DNA from: Xanthocytophaga flava
GTDB taxonomy: Bacteria; Bacteroidota; Bacteroidia; Cytophagales; 172606-1
Assembly (NCBI GenBank): GCA_030068525.1
Contig: JASJOS010000015.1
Coordinates: 62,001 to 126,000 of the forward strand
DNA: 64,000 nucleotides
Reading direction: 5' to 3'
Numbering within the stretch: position 1 is the first letter of the stretch; every line of letters begins with the position of its first letter. The position numbers were made by a program, and so were the translations under genes. Below are positions 46,569 to 57,070 of the stretch, one piece after another. The notes under the pieces are model-generated. The model was not told the origin of the DNA, ran no database searches, and saw only the letters and a program-made list of their open reading frames with translations.

Positions 46569-48548
46569 ATGAAGTATACACAGACATACTATCCTTTTGC
46601 TGCTTTAGTAGGACAGGAGAAGCTAAAACGGGCTTTACTGCTTTGTGCCATCAATCCGGAAATAGGAGGGGTGCTGATCAAAGGTGACAAGGGTACTGCC
46701 AAAAGTACAGCCGCCAGAGGGTTAGCTCAAATAGCACCTGCTATTACTAAGGTGGCAGGCTGTCCATACAATTGTGATCCGGTTCACCCACTGGATACAT
46801 GCGAAGTATGCCAGGATAAAGCCAATCCGATACAACTCGTAGAGATGCCTCTGGTTACATTGCCTCTGGGTGCTACGGAAGAACGCATTGTAGGAAGCCT
46901 GGATCTGGAAGGAGTGTTGAGTGAACGGAAAAAGAAATTCCTTCCTGGACTGCTGGCTGCGGCACACCGGGGTGTATTGTATATTGATGAAGTCAATCTT
47001 TTGTCAGATCATCTGGTCGATGTATTACTGGATGCTGCTGCCATGGGAGTGAATTCGGTGCAACGGGAAGGACTTTCGGTCAGTCACCCTGCACGATTTA
47101 CATTGATTGGAACCATGAATCCGGAAGAAGGCAATCTGCGCCCACAGTTTCTGGATCGCTTCGGATTAATGGTAGAGATTGAAGCCCCTCGTGATACAAC
47201 TGAACGGACCGAAGTAGTACGCAGACGAATTGCGTATGATGCCGATCCTGCTGCCTTTATAACACAATGGCAGACTGCCCAGCAAGCTCTACAAAAGCAG
47301 TTGACAACAGCCCGCCAGTTACTGACCTCTGTAAACATGCCAGATCATTTACTGGAACTGATTAGTCAGTTGTGTATGGAAATGGGCGTAGTGAGCCTCC
47401 GGGCAGATATCGTCATGTACAAAACTGCACGCACCCTGGCTGCCTTAGCCCAGCGTACTGAAGTAGTGCCTGAGGATATCCGACACGCCGCAGAACTAGT
47501 TTTGCTGCATCGGCGTCGGCAGAAACCTTTTTCGTCAGATACAAGAATGGATGAAAAGGCGCTGGATGACCTGATGCAACAAGCTCAATCTACGACAGAA
47601 AATAAAACCTCTGATTCCAAACCGGATGCTTCCGAGTCTTTGGAGAATCAAGCTCCCGATGACGATTGCCTGACAGAGGACTGTTTGCCTGACCCATCAG
47701 AAACGGAACAGGAAGGAGAGAAGGAACAGGTTTTTGCCAGTATACCAATTGGTAGTTTGCCTGATATTCAGATTGAGAATGGCGTCAAAACTTCACAGAG
47801 TGCTACAGCAGGAAACAGGAATCAAACCTATACCATACAGAAAGGAAAATCTATCCGGTCTGTTCCGGATAAGCAACCCACTAATCTGGCTATAGAGGCA
47901 ACATTACAGCAAGCCTTATTCCGAAATCCGGACGAATGGCAGATTACACGCGATGATCTGCATCAGAAAATACGGGAGGACAAAAAAGGCAATCTGATCC
48001 TGTTTGTAGTCGATGCCTCCGGTTCAATGGCTGCCAGCCGACGTATGGAAGCTGTAAAAGGTAGTGTACTGGCATTGCTTACCAACGCCTATCAGCAACG
48101 TGACTGGGTGAGCGTTATTGCATTTCGGGGTATCGAAGCACAGGTGTTACTTGAGCCAACCCATAGTATAGAGAAGGCAGAAAAAGCCCTTCACAGTCTA
48201 CCAACCGGTGGGCGGACTCCCTTGCCTCATGCTTTACAGTTAACGCTGGATGTAGTGGATGCCATTTCAACAAGCACTTTGCAACCTTTGGTCATTATTC
48301 TGAGTGATGGCAAAGCAAATGTACCACTGCCCGGAGGTGGCAATCCCTGGAGCCAGATTCAAGTGCTGGGCAATCAACTAAAAGAGCAACAGATTCCATC
48401 ACTCATACTGGATACCGAAAGCGACTATTTACGCTTGGGAAAGGCACGTGAATTAGCTGCTATATTAGGTGGTGAGTACCTATCACTGGATGAAATTTCG
48501 TCAGATTCCATATTGCAAACTATCACTATACGGATGCATGCTGGATAA
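46569..48548 (+). CDS. Fused ChlI/ChlD-type chelatase ATPase (AAA + VWA)
   Basis: The 659-residue protein combines the AAA ATPase and VWA subunits of a metal chelatase. The N-terminal AAA part has Walker A GDKGTAKST (39-47), the family cysteine segment CPYNCDP ... CEVC, Walker B LYIDEVNLL (about 136) and GTMNPEEG. An acidic linker lies at about 340-390. The VWA domain has the MIDAS motif VVDASGSMAA (about 480) and LSDGKANVPLPGGGNP. It drives metal insertion by the CobN subunit encoded upstream. Fused forms are normal partners of CobN in bacteria lacking CobS/CobT. Confidence 0.93.
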   Translation: MKYTQTYYPFAALVGQEKLKRALLLCAINPEIGGVLIKGDKGTAKSTAARGLAQIAPAITKVAGCPYNCDPVHPLDTCEVCQDKANPIQLVEMPLVTLPLGATEERIVGSLDLEGVLSERKKKFLPGLLAAAHRGVLYIDEVNLLSDHLVDVLLDAAAMGVNSVQREGLSVSHPARFTLIGTMNPEEGNLRPQFLDRFGLMVEIEAPRDTTERTEVVRRRIAYDADPAAFITQWQTAQQALQKQLTTARQLLTSVNMPDHLLELISQLCMEMGVVSLRADIVMYKTARTLAALAQRTEVVPEDIRHAAELVLLHRRRQKPFSSDTRMDEKALDDLMQQAQSTTENKTSDSKPDASESLENQAPDDDCLTEDCLPDPSETEQEGEKEQVFASIPIGSLPDIQIENGVKTSQSATAGNRNQTYTIQKGKSIRSVPDKQPTNLAIEATLQQALFRNPDEWQITRDDLHQKIREDKKGNLILFVVDASGSMAASRRMEAVKGSVLALLTNAYQQRDWVSVIAFRGIEAQVLLEPTHSIEKAEKALHSLPTGGRTPLPHALQLTLDVVDAISTSTLQPLVIILSDGKANVPLPGGGNPWSQIQVLGNQLKEQQIPSLILDTESDYLRLGKARELAAILGGEYLSLDEISSDSILQTITIRMHAG

Positions 48549-48708
48549 AAGAAAGAAGTTGTTGTGATATATTTGTTTGTGGTGTTATGTATTTGATTGT
48601 CAATCGTTTGTGTTTTTATTGAGAATGGGTAAATAGTTGGTCGTACGGCAGATTTTTAGTATTTTTAAGGTAGTAAAAAATCACTCTCTAACCTTCGTTT
48701 TTTAGTAC

Positions 48709-49434
48709 ATGGCAAGACATACTACAGCTTCCGCATTACGTAAATACAGATCAGACTATTATCGCTTGATGGCTCATGAAGCTCGTCTCAATGAGCAGCT
48801 TCACCATATGTTGAAACGCATCAACGCTATCAACGCAGACGAGGAGAGAACTCTTGCCAATCATACTCATCTAACTGCTCTATTGTCTCAGGCAACTCAG
48901 CAAAAAACGGAACTGGAAGCTCAGCCTGTTTCCAAAGAACGCAACAAGCAACTTAAAAAGGCGGAATCAGTATGGAAGGACATCACTATTCAATACAAAC
49001 GCAGTGATCTTCGACTGGCAGTACTTGACAGAAAAAAAGACAAGGACAATGCCGCTAACTATGTATTGAAAGAGAATTACCGTGATCAGGTACGTTTACG
49101 TGCTGACGTTGCCTATGCTATGTGGAAAGAACTGGAGAAAATATATCAGAGAGAATGCCAGCAGGAAAGTCGGTTAGTGACTGAAATAGCTTCTCTTGAA
49201 GTGAATCCTACCTTACAGATATCTGAAAGGGAAACAACAGATATTCCATCAGTGACGGAGGTTAGACAAGAGATTGTAACAGAAAATCAGGCAATGATTG
49301 TCTTTGCGTTGTCCAATCAGTGCCTGTATATCCTTACACCGGTTAAATCTTTCTTTTTAATTCAAAGTGTTTACCCAGATAAACGCGTCTTACCTGTTCA
49401 TCAGATGCGAGGTCTTCGGGAGTACCAGATTTAA
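48709..49434 (+). CDS. Coiled-coil hypothetical protein overlapping lptB antisense
   Basis: I do not recognise the 241-residue product. Residues about 10-170 are highly charged and helical ([22 protein letters not shown], then [16 protein letters not shown]), suggesting a long coiled coil without signal or membrane segment. From about residue 205 the character changes to a hydrophobic tail ([23 protein letters not shown]). The last 92 bases are antisense to the 3' end of lptB, whose C-terminus is conserved. The tail therefore may be readthrough after loss of an original stop codon. Confidence 0.6.
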   Translation: MARHTTASALRKYRSDYYRLMAHEARLNEQLHHMLKRINAINADEERTLANHTHLTALLSQATQQKTELEAQPVSKERNKQLKKAESVWKDITIQYKRSDLRLAVLDRKKDKDNAANYVLKENYRDQVRLRADVAYAMWKELEKIYQRECQQESRLVTEIASLEVNPTLQISERETTDIPSVTEVRQEIVTENQAMIVFALSNQCLYILTPVKSFFLIQSVYPDKRVLPVHQMRGLREYQI

Positions 49435-50074
49435 GGATCTTACCTTCAAATAGCAAATAGGCACGGTCTGTAATAGACAAGGTCTCGTCCACGTTGTGGT
49501 CTGTGATAAGGATACCTATGTTCTTGGTTTTGAGTTTGGCTACAATACCCTGAATCTCTTCAACGGCAATCGGGTCAACACCCGCAAAAGGTTCATCCAG
49601 CAGTACGAACTTAGGATCTACAGCCAGTGCACGGGCGATTTCTGTACGGCGGCGTTCCCCACCAGACAATACTCGTCCCAGGTTTTTGCGTACATGCGTA
49701 AGACTGAACTCTTCCAGCATTTCCTCTGTCTTCTCTTTACGGGCAGCTTTGGATAGTTTTGTCATCTCCAATACGGCCATAATGTTTTCTTCCACTGTAA
49801 GCGTTCTGAATACGGAAGCTTCCTGAGCCAGATAACCTAATCCTCGCCGAGCCCGCTGATACATAGGCAGATTAGTGATATCCTCATCATCCAGGTAGAT
49901 AGTGCCTTCATTGGGTTTAATCAACCCCACAATCATGTAAAAGGTTGTTGTTTTCCCTGCACCATTCGGACCCAGAAGCCCGATAATCTCCCCTTGTTGT
50001 ACCTGTACTGACACATTGTTGGCTACAATACGAGAGCCATATTTTTTTAATAAATTTTCAGAGCGAAGAAGCAT
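49343..50074 (-). CDS. lptB: LPS export ABC transporter ATP-binding protein
   Basis: The 243-residue protein is LptB, the ATPase that powers extraction of lipopolysaccharide from the inner membrane through LptFGC. All ABC motifs are present: Walker [10 protein letters not shown] (about 36), Q-loop, signature LSGGERRR, Walker [14 protein letters not shown] and the switch His in [13 protein letters not shown]. Length is standard. It converges with the coiled-coil gene, sharing 92 bp. RecJ lies upstream on the same strand after 132 bp. Confidence 0.96.
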   Translation of the reverse strand: MLLRSENLLKKYGSRIVANNVSVQVQQGEIIGLLGPNGAGKTTTFYMIVGLIKPNEGTIYLDDEDITNLPMYQRARRGLGYLAQEASVFRTLTVEENIMAVLEMTKLSKAARKEKTEEMLEEFSLTHVRKNLGRVLSGGERRRTEIARALAVDPKFVLLDEPFAGVDPIAVEEIQGIVAKLKTKNIGILITDHNVDETLSITDRAYLLFEGKILKSGTPEDLASDEQVRRVYLGKHFELKRKI

Positions 50075-50206
50075 TTTTCAGTTTAAATACAATGTTCAGC
50101 TTTCGTTGAACCATTTTGGTTTTTTAACAAGAAGCCAAAGATAGAATATTGTTTTGGGGAGCTACAAATTTTGTTCCAATCCATCAGATATAATGCCCAT
50201 ACAACA

Positions 50207-51910
50207 TTAAAAAGCCTTAATATCTTTGATCAGAAGCTGGAGAGTCTGATTACCACGGTAATTGTTCTCAACAATCTGGTAACAGATACGGAAGGGTTTG
50301 CCTTCGGTAACTTTGTCCAGATGTAATTGAGACATGCCAAATCCAATGGCATCAATATAGGAAGTGCCTTCCTGAAATACACTCATTTTCAAGTGAACGT
50401 CTTTTAGTATGCGTACATTATCGGCATACACCGGTTCGGACATAAATACCGGACGCATATTTTCAGGGCCAAATGGCTCCATTTGTTTGATGATATTATA
50501 AAACTTAAAGTTGATATCCCGTAGATGCAGTTTTAAATCGATTTCAATCTGTGGTATTAATTGCTCGGCTGTAATACGCTGAGCAACAATTGTTTCAAAA
50601 CGTTCCCGAAACGCTTCTACATTTTCACGTTTCAGCGTTAAACCGGCTGCATAGGTATGTCCCCCAAACTGCTCCAGCAAATCAGCACATTCGGCAATGG
50701 CTTCATATACATCAAAACCAGGTACTGATCGGGCTGAACCTGAGACAATCTCGTGGGATTCAGTCAGAATGATGGTCGGACGGTAGTATTTCTCAACGCA
50801 ACGTGAGGCCACAATACCAATTACCCCTTTATGCCAGTCACTTTTAAACAATACTGTACTTTTGGATAGTCGCAGTGTCTCATCTTCCTCAATCATTGCC
50901 AGCGCTTCCTTGGTAGTATGTATATCAAAGCCTTGTCTGTCTTTGTTATTGACATTAATTTCTTTGGCATATTGCTCTGCCTCTGCTTCTGAGTGGGCAA
51001 GCAGTAGATTTACAGCTGCATGAGCATGGGCAATACGTCCGGCTGCATTGATCCGCGGGCCTATACCAAAGACAATGTTGGTAATATCCAATTCTTTCTC
51101 GAATCCTGCTAGTTGTGTCAGTGCTTTCAGGCCCGGACGTGGATTATAATTAAGTTGTTTAAGTCCGAAGTGGGCCATGACACGATTTTCGCCTGTTATT
51201 GAAACCAGATCGGCCGCAATACTGACAACTACTAGATCCAGAAACGGATAAAGTCGTTCTTCAAGCGATAGGTCATTTCGTTGGCAAAAAGCTTGTAAAA
51301 ACTTAAACCCAATACCACAACCCGATAATTCTTTGTAAGGATAAGGGCAATCCAGACGTTTGGGATTCAGGATAGCCACTGCTGTTGGAAGTATATCGTC
51401 CGGGCGGTGGTGATCACAGATAATAAAATCGATCCCTAATGTTTGAGCATAACTGACTAACTCTCCTGATTTGATTCCACAATCCAGACAGATAATCAGC
51501 GAAACCCCGGTTTTATGTGCATAATCGATGCCTTGCCGGGAAACACCATAGCCTTCGTTATAACGATCCGGAATATAAAAAGACAGATTAGAATGAAATT
51601 GCTGAAGGAACCCGTATACTATTGCTACAGAGGTTGTACCATCTACATCATAATCTCCATACACCATAATAGACTCATTATCACCTATTGCCTGTTCCAG
51701 CCGCTTAACTGCTTTGTCCATATCCTGCATGATAAAAGGGTCATGCAAATGGGATAACGAAGGTCGGAAAAACAACTTAGCCTTCTCGAATTCACTAATG
51801 CCACGCTGAGTCAATAATTGGGCAGAAGCCCGGCTAACATTAATAGCCGTAGTTAGAGACTGTATAGTTTCTTCAGAAGGTGTTGACTTAATGATCCAGC
51901 GGTTCTCCAT
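50207..51910 (-). CDS. recJ: Single-stranded-DNA-specific exonuclease RecJ
   Basis: RecJ degrades single-stranded DNA 5' to 3' in recombinational and mismatch repair. The 567-residue protein has the DHH phosphoesterase motifs GDYDVDGT (85-92), CLDCG, CDHHRPDD (about 167) and GIGPRINAAGRIAHA. The DHHA1 motif SGSARSVPGFDVYEA and GGHTYAAGLTL in the OB-side region complete the set. Length is normal and all metal ligands are visible. Confidence 0.96.
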   Translation of the reverse strand: MENRWIIKSTPSEETIQSLTTAINVSRASAQLLTQRGISEFEKAKLFFRPSLSHLHDPFIMQDMDKAVKRLEQAIGDNESIMVYGDYDVDGTTSVAIVYGFLQQFHSNLSFYIPDRYNEGYGVSRQGIDYAHKTGVSLIICLDCGIKSGELVSYAQTLGIDFIICDHHRPDDILPTAVAILNPKRLDCPYPYKELSGCGIGFKFLQAFCQRNDLSLEERLYPFLDLVVVSIAADLVSITGENRVMAHFGLKQLNYNPRPGLKALTQLAGFEKELDITNIVFGIGPRINAAGRIAHAHAAVNLLLAHSEAEAEQYAKEINVNNKDRQGFDIHTTKEALAMIEEDETLRLSKSTVLFKSDWHKGVIGIVASRCVEKYYRPTIILTESHEIVSGSARSVPGFDVYEAIAECADLLEQFGGHTYAAGLTLKRENVEAFRERFETIVAQRITAEQLIPQIEIDLKLHLRDINFKFYNIIKQMEPFGPENMRPVFMSEPVYADNVRILKDVHLKMSVFQEGTSYIDAIGFGMSQLHLDKVTEGKPFRICYQIVENNYRGNQTLQLLIKDIKAF

Positions 51911-52306
51911 ATCTGCAAAGTAAGCAAAAAAATGTTAATTGGTTTGAGTGAGGAATGGAATTCTTGGATTTAAATATTGCATTTTAATCATTTATCTTAG
52001 GATTATGCTTGTGGCATAATAAAGATAGAATAATGAGCGTCAGGATATAAACGCAAAATTTATCTGGGTTATTTGTTTTTTATTCCCCTCAGAAAACCAA
52101 AAAATGACATTCTGTTCTTTTTCTAACAAATTGGCTTATTTCTATTGGAATAGCATTAGATAAATTCCGACAAAATGTCATATTTTTGTGGGCAAAATGT
52201 AATTGGCAATATTCTTGAACTGCTGATACTGCATTCAGGTAGTTGTTCTACCAGGATAAATAATGCCTGAATTTTTATAAAGACCTCATAAATTATTTGA
52301 ATAGGT
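51911..52306. other. Divergent intergenic region recJ-grpE (396 bp)
   Basis: AT-rich. TATTTTTG at 52181-52188 matches the -7 motif TAnnTTTG and could be the grpE promoter, but no good -33 is present at the expected distance. A short dyad GACAAAATGTC precedes it. Nothing else is apparent. Confidence 0.45.
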
Positions 52307-52858
52307 ATGCAAAACGAACCAAATCAAGGTACAAACCAGCATGAATCTGAAACTCCTGTAGATCTGAACGAAGAAACAACAAAGACACAGGAAACGCAAG
52401 CCGCAGCACCAGAGGCTCCGTCTGCTGATGCACAGGTTGCCGAAATGAAAGATAAGTATCTGCGTTTGCTGGCAGACTTTGAAAACTTTAAACGCCGGAC
52501 TGCCAAAGAGAAAATAGAATTTCAACAAATAGCCGAAGAAGGTGTTATTTTGGCTATTATACCTGTTCTGGATGATTTTGAAAGAGCTTTGAAATCAATG
52601 GAGAAAGCACAGGATATTAATTCTGTGAAGGAAGGTGTACAACTTATTTACCATAAACTGTATAAAACGCTTGAACAACGTGGCCTGAAGCCAATGGAAG
52701 CAATCGGAAAAGAGTTTAATGGTGAGACCCATGAAGCAATTACTCAGATTCCAGCTCCTACGGATGATCTGAAGGGCAAAGTAGTGGATGAAGTAGAAAA
52801 AGGATATTCTCTGAAAGAAAAAATTATCCGCTTTGCTAAAGTAATTGTAGGTAACTAA
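52307..52858 (+). CDS. grpE: Nucleotide exchange factor GrpE
   Basis: The 183-residue protein is GrpE, the ADP/ATP exchange factor for DnaK. A disordered acidic N-terminus (1-45) precedes the long helix (AEMKDKYLRLLADFENFKRRTAKEK) and the beta domain ending VDEVEKGYSLKEKIIRFAKVIVG, which carries the conserved GYxLxxxIIRxAxVxV pattern. dnaJ follows after 78 bp on the same strand; the pair is the usual Bacteroidota arrangement without dnaK. Confidence 0.96.
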   Translation: MQNEPNQGTNQHESETPVDLNEETTKTQETQAAAPEAPSADAQVAEMKDKYLRLLADFENFKRRTAKEKIEFQQIAEEGVILAIIPVLDDFERALKSMEKAQDINSVKEGVQLIYHKLYKTLEQRGLKPMEAIGKEFNGETHEAITQIPAPTDDLKGKVVDEVEKGYSLKEKIIRFAKVIVGN

Positions 52859-52936
52859 GAATTATAATCAATGAGGGATTAATGCAGGGAAAGGATATCC
52901 GATTCCTGGATTACGTTTCAATACATATCTTAACCC

Positions 52937-54082
52937 ATGACAAAACGAGATTATTACGACATACTGGGCGTAAGCAAAACTTCTTCAGAAGAGGAGATAA
53001 AGAAGGCTTATCGTAAGTTGGCTATCAAATATCATCCCGACAAAAATCCGGATGATCCTTCTGCAGAAGATAAGTTTAAAGAAGCTGCTGAAGCGTATGA
53101 AGTGCTTAGTGATGCTCAAAAGCGTCAGCGTTATGACCAGTTTGGGCATCAGGGTGTAAATGGTGGAGGTGGCTTCAATGGTGGAGGCTTCTCAGATGTC
53201 AATGACATTTTTTCACGTTTTGGAGATATTTTCGGTGACAGTCCGTTTGGTGATTTCTTTGGTGGTAGTGGTCGTGGTGGTAAGCGTGTCCGTAAGGGAG
53301 ATAGCTTGCGTATCAAGCTTAAGCTGAACCTGGAAGAGGTAGCTAATGGGATTGAGAAAAAAATAAAGGTAAAGCGTTATACCAGTTGTACTACCTGTGG
53401 CGGAAATGGAGCCAAAGGGGGTACTGCACTGAAAACCTGTTCTACCTGTCAGGGATCAGGTCAGGTACGTCGTGCGGTGAATACCATGCTGGGACAAATG
53501 ATTTCAACCAGTACTTGTCCAACCTGTAATGGCGAAGGATCTATTGTATCTGATCGTTGTGAGGTGTGTCATGGAGAAGGTCGTCAATTGACTGAAGAAA
53601 CTATCTCAGTACGTATTCCTGCCGGAGTAGCGGATGGTATGCAGCTAAATATGGCTGGAAAAGGCAACGTTCCTCCAAGAGGTGGTGTGGCAGGTGATTT
53701 ATTGATTCTGATTGAAGAGGAAGACAATGAACTGCTTAAACGGGATGGTGATAATGTGGTATTTGATCTGTATGTAAACTTTGCAGATGCTGCATTGGGA
53801 ACGAGTGTAGAAGTACCTACTATCGAAGGAAAAGTAAAAATAAAGATAGATGCAGGTACTCAAAGTGGAAAAATCCTTCGTCTGAAAGACAAAGGAATCC
53901 GGAGTATCAATGGATATGGTAGAGGAGATCAGTTGATTTATGTAAATGTATGGACTCCTCAGCAGCTATCCCGTGAAGAAAGTGAGATTCTGGAAAAATT
54001 CCGTACAGCTCAGAATTTCCAGCCTCGTCCTTCCAAAAATGAAAAAGGATTCTTTGATCGTATGAAAGAATTTTTTCAATAA
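52937..54082 (+). CDS. dnaJ: Molecular chaperone DnaJ
   Basis: DnaJ delivers unfolded proteins to DnaK and stimulates its ATPase. The J-domain covers 1-70 with the essential HPD at 33-35. A glycine/phenylalanine-rich linker follows ([17 protein letters not shown]). The zinc-binding domain has four CxxCxGxG repeats: [24 protein letters not shown] and CEVCHGEG. C-terminal substrate-binding domains finish the 381-residue protein. Type I DnaJ, complete. Transcribed with grpE. Confidence 0.97.
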   Translation: MTKRDYYDILGVSKTSSEEEIKKAYRKLAIKYHPDKNPDDPSAEDKFKEAAEAYEVLSDAQKRQRYDQFGHQGVNGGGGFNGGGFSDVNDIFSRFGDIFGDSPFGDFFGGSGRGGKRVRKGDSLRIKLKLNLEEVANGIEKKIKVKRYTSCTTCGGNGAKGGTALKTCSTCQGSGQVRRAVNTMLGQMISTSTCPTCNGEGSIVSDRCEVCHGEGRQLTEETISVRIPAGVADGMQLNMAGKGNVPPRGGVAGDLLILIEEEDNELLKRDGDNVVFDLYVNFADAALGTSVEVPTIEGKVKIKIDAGTQSGKILRLKDKGIRSINGYGRGDQLIYVNVWTPQQLSREESEILEKFRTAQNFQPRPSKNEKGFFDRMKEFFQ

Positions 54083-54122
54083 ATTAGCGATCATATTATC
54101 CTTTACTTAACTATAAACGCAT

Positions 54123-54377
54123 ATGAGCGCAGACAAGTATTTTCATAACACTGATGAATTTGATTTTTATAAAGATTTCTTTGATGAAGAGACTGAAGCG
54201 CGAGTGGCGTTTAAGTTAGGGATGTATGAGGTTTTGCATAATCTACCTAAGTACAAAGATCTACTACCCACTAATGTGTATAGTGCATATAAAGCAGGTA
54301 GTCTGGCAAAAAAAGATATCGAGAAGCTAAAGGATGAGGTAGATAGCATTCTTAAATTGTATAAATACGAAAATTAA
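54123..54377 (+). CDS. Small hypothetical protein
   Basis: The 84-residue acidic/helical product is not recognised (YFHNTDEFDFYKDFFDEETE at the start, DIEKLKDEVDSILKLYKY at the end). It is cytoplasmic by composition. The gene starts 40 bp after dnaJ and is followed by a terminator, so it may be the third gene of the grpE-dnaJ operon. Confidence 0.65.
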   Translation: MSADKYFHNTDEFDFYKDFFDEETEARVAFKLGMYEVLHNLPKYKDLLPTNVYSAYKAGSLAKKDIEKLKDEVDSILKLYKYEN

Positions 54378-54398
54378 AAGAATAAGACCTTTTATACT

Positions 54399-54433
54399 AA
54401 AACACCTTCCATGGTTCTGGAAGGTGTTTTTAT
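54399..54433 (+). terminator. Intrinsic terminator of the grpE-dnaJ operon
   Basis: AAAACACCTTCC pairs with GGAAGGTGTTTT around an 8-nt loop, followed by T-rich sequence. Confidence 0.9.
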
Positions 54434-54472
54434 TTGTAGCCTAGGGTACTATACTTTTTTTGACTTTTCCAG

Positions 54473-54504
54473 ACATAAAAAACGCAAGCCACTCTGGCTT
54501 GCGT
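54473..54504 (-). terminator. Intrinsic terminator of the M1 peptidase gene
   Basis: ACGCAAGCCA (54482-54491) pairs perfectly with TGGCTTGCGT (54495-54504). Read on the minus strand, it is followed by a T6 run. Confidence 0.9.
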
Positions 54505-54536
54505 TAACTATAAAAGAGCCTCTATATTTATCCAAT

Positions 54537-56873
54537 CTATCGGTTGCTTGGCTGACCTCCTTGAGTCTGCTGAGCTTCCTGCATAGGGTTAGCCGGACGA
54601 CGGTTTTGCTGTTTGAACAACTGAAAACGTGTTGGTGCAGCTTTTGATGGAAATGCATTGTTATCCGTATCGATATCGGCAGTTTCCTGGAATGGATCTA
54701 GTGTAAACTGTACTACTTTTTTGGAAGTATGAATGACTTTGCTTACTTCTTTATTGTTCATACGCCAGATTTCAGCAGGAATACGAACAATCTCATTGGT
54801 GCCATCTTCAAAATCCAGTTTCAAAATCACAGGCATTACCAAACCACCATTGTTTTTCAGTTTTAGGCTATAGAAGTTTTCTCCTGAGGCAAGCAATTTC
54901 TTTTCCTCATCACTTAAAGAAGCCTGGTATTGTTCATAACGTGACTTGCTTTGTGGGGTTACTGCATAGCGATCATATGAGTTATAGAAATCTTTTAATT
55001 CCGGATTTTCATCAACCAGTGTTTTCTGAATGTCTTTCTCGTTACGAATCTGACTGATTGTCTTCTGTTCGTTTGCCTGTGCTTTGCTGATTGGGTTTTC
55101 CTTCTCAGGATTCTGTGTATCAGCATTGAATGCTTTTACATCTTCCAGTGCAATATCCACAGGTTCTGTGCCATAGAACCAACCTCTCCAGAACCAATCC
55201 AGATCCACACCTGATGCATCTTCCATTGTACGGAAGAAATCGGCAGGTTGAGGACTCTTGAAGGCCCAGCGTGTAGCATATTGTTTGAATGCATAGTCAA
55301 ACAGATCACGTCCCAGGATTGTTTCACGAAGGATATTCAGCGCTGTAGAAGGTTTTGCATAGGCATTGTTACCTAGCTGACTTACCTGTTCAGAGTTAGT
55401 CATGATAGGCTCTAATTTAGATTGTTCCATACTCATATAAGGAACAATTTTATACGCTTCTCCACGGCGGCTTGGATATTCACGTTGCCATTCCTGTTCG
55501 GACAAATACTGACAGAATGTATTCAACCCTTCATCCATCCATGTCCACTGACGTTCGTCAGAGTTGATAATCATTGGGAAGAAGTTGTGACCTACTTCGT
55601 GGATAATTACAGAGATCAGACCATATTTGGTTTGTTCTGAGTAGGTACCATCTGCTTCCGGACGACCCCCATTGAAACAAATCATTGGATATTCCATACC
55701 CCCTACAGGACCATGTACTGAAATTGCTACTGGATAAGGATAAGAAACAGTACGTTTGCTATAGGTACGAATAGTGTGGGCTACTGCCTGAGTAGAATAC
55801 TTACCCCAAAGAGGATTGCCTTCTTTTGGATAGTAAGACATACACATAACAGGCTTGCCATCCTGCGTAATCTGCATAGCATCCCAGATAAACTTACGTG
55901 AAGTGGCAAAGGCGAAGTCACGTACATTCTGTGCGGCAAATTTCCATGTCTTCTTTGTCGTAGACTTGTCTTTTTCGTTTGCCTCTGCTTCTTCCTGCGT
56001 TACGATGACTACAGGTGTTTTGGCTGTTTTAGCTTTTTGCAGACGGGAAATCTGAGTAGCGGTTAATACCTCATTTGGGTTTTGTAGAACTCCTGTTGCA
56101 CCCAGAATGTGGTCTGCCGGAACTGTAATCGATGCTTTGTAATTTCCGAAAGGAAGAGTAAACTCTCCATTGCCCAGGAATTGTTTGTGTTGCCAGCCAT
56201 ACACATCGTCATAGACGGCCATGCGTGGGAAAAACTGCGCTATCTCATACAGATAGTTGTTATCCTTAGCGAAATATTCATAACCCATACGACCATTGCC
56301 TGGAGCCCCAGCTAGTTTATTGTGGTCATGTATGTTATAGCTCCATGCAATAGAAAAGCTAAAAGAACCTTTTGATTTCAATGCATGAGGCAGGTCAATC
56401 CGCATCATGGTACCGTTAACGGTATATTTCAGGGCATTGCCAGCTTTGTCTTTTACATATTTGATCTTATAGCCACCATCAAACTGTTCCAGTGTCATGA
56501 AACCGAGCTGGTACATAGACACCTTTTCTTCCATTGCAGAAGTTTTGGTCAGATTGGCTGTTGAGTTTTTGTCAAAAATGTTTTGTTCCAGTTGTAGCCA
56601 CAGATAGCCTAGTTCATCCGGAGAATTGTTGAAATAGGTAATCGTTTCGGTACCGGTGATCTGTTGTTTTTCATCGTTTAGCTCAATCTGCATGTCATAG
56701 TCGGCACGTTGTTGCCAGTAGTCATGACCAGGAGCACCAGATGCTGTACGATACGTGTTGGGAGTAGGCAGTAAGGTGCCTAACTGCTCAAATTTGGAGC
56801 GATTCTCCTCAAAACGCTGAGCCATGCCAGCTGTACTTGCCAGCAAAGCCGCTGCCAGAATTACTTTCTTCAT
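54537..56873 (-). CDS. M1-family metallopeptidase (aminopeptidase N-like)
   Basis: The 778-residue protein has a signal peptide (residues 1-18, ending GMAQ) and an N-terminal beta-saddle domain. The gluzincin domain has the zinc site HEVGHN (about 427-432) and the distal Glu in WMDEGLN. The usual GxMEN exopeptidase motif appears as GGMEYPMIC, a variant seen in Bacteroidota M1 peptidases. A low-complexity Q/N-rich tail ends it; there is no T9SS sorting domain. Predicted periplasmic peptide degradation. Confidence 0.93.
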   Translation of the reverse strand: MKKVILAAALLASTAGMAQRFEENRSKFEQLGTLLPTPNTYRTASGAPGHDYWQQRADYDMQIELNDEKQQITGTETITYFNNSPDELGYLWLQLEQNIFDKNSTANLTKTSAMEEKVSMYQLGFMTLEQFDGGYKIKYVKDKAGNALKYTVNGTMMRIDLPHALKSKGSFSFSIAWSYNIHDHNKLAGAPGNGRMGYEYFAKDNNYLYEIAQFFPRMAVYDDVYGWQHKQFLGNGEFTLPFGNYKASITVPADHILGATGVLQNPNEVLTATQISRLQKAKTAKTPVVIVTQEEAEANEKDKSTTKKTWKFAAQNVRDFAFATSRKFIWDAMQITQDGKPVMCMSYYPKEGNPLWGKYSTQAVAHTIRTYSKRTVSYPYPVAISVHGPVGGMEYPMICFNGGRPEADGTYSEQTKYGLISVIIHEVGHNFFPMIINSDERQWTWMDEGLNTFCQYLSEQEWQREYPSRRGEAYKIVPYMSMEQSKLEPIMTNSEQVSQLGNNAYAKPSTALNILRETILGRDLFDYAFKQYATRWAFKSPQPADFFRTMEDASGVDLDWFWRGWFYGTEPVDIALEDVKAFNADTQNPEKENPISKAQANEQKTISQIRNEKDIQKTLVDENPELKDFYNSYDRYAVTPQSKSRYEQYQASLSDEEKKLLASGENFYSLKLKNNGGLVMPVILKLDFEDGTNEIVRIPAEIWRMNNKEVSKVIHTSKKVVQFTLDPFQETADIDTDNNAFPSKAAPTRFQLFKQQNRRPANPMQEAQQTQGGQPSNR

Positions 56874-57070
56874 GTTTGTTGGTTATGAGATATGGGAGGT
56901 CTTTAGTTTTTCAAAGATACTATTTTTGATTACTGGTTGATGTAGGTACAAACTATTATTTTACTTTTTTTCCTGTATTGCGAATAATTATACTGCCAAG
57001 TGCTTTATAATTAGTAGAATATGCCTTTAGCGAGGAATAGAATTTTTATCTTTTACGTTGTATACAGGAA

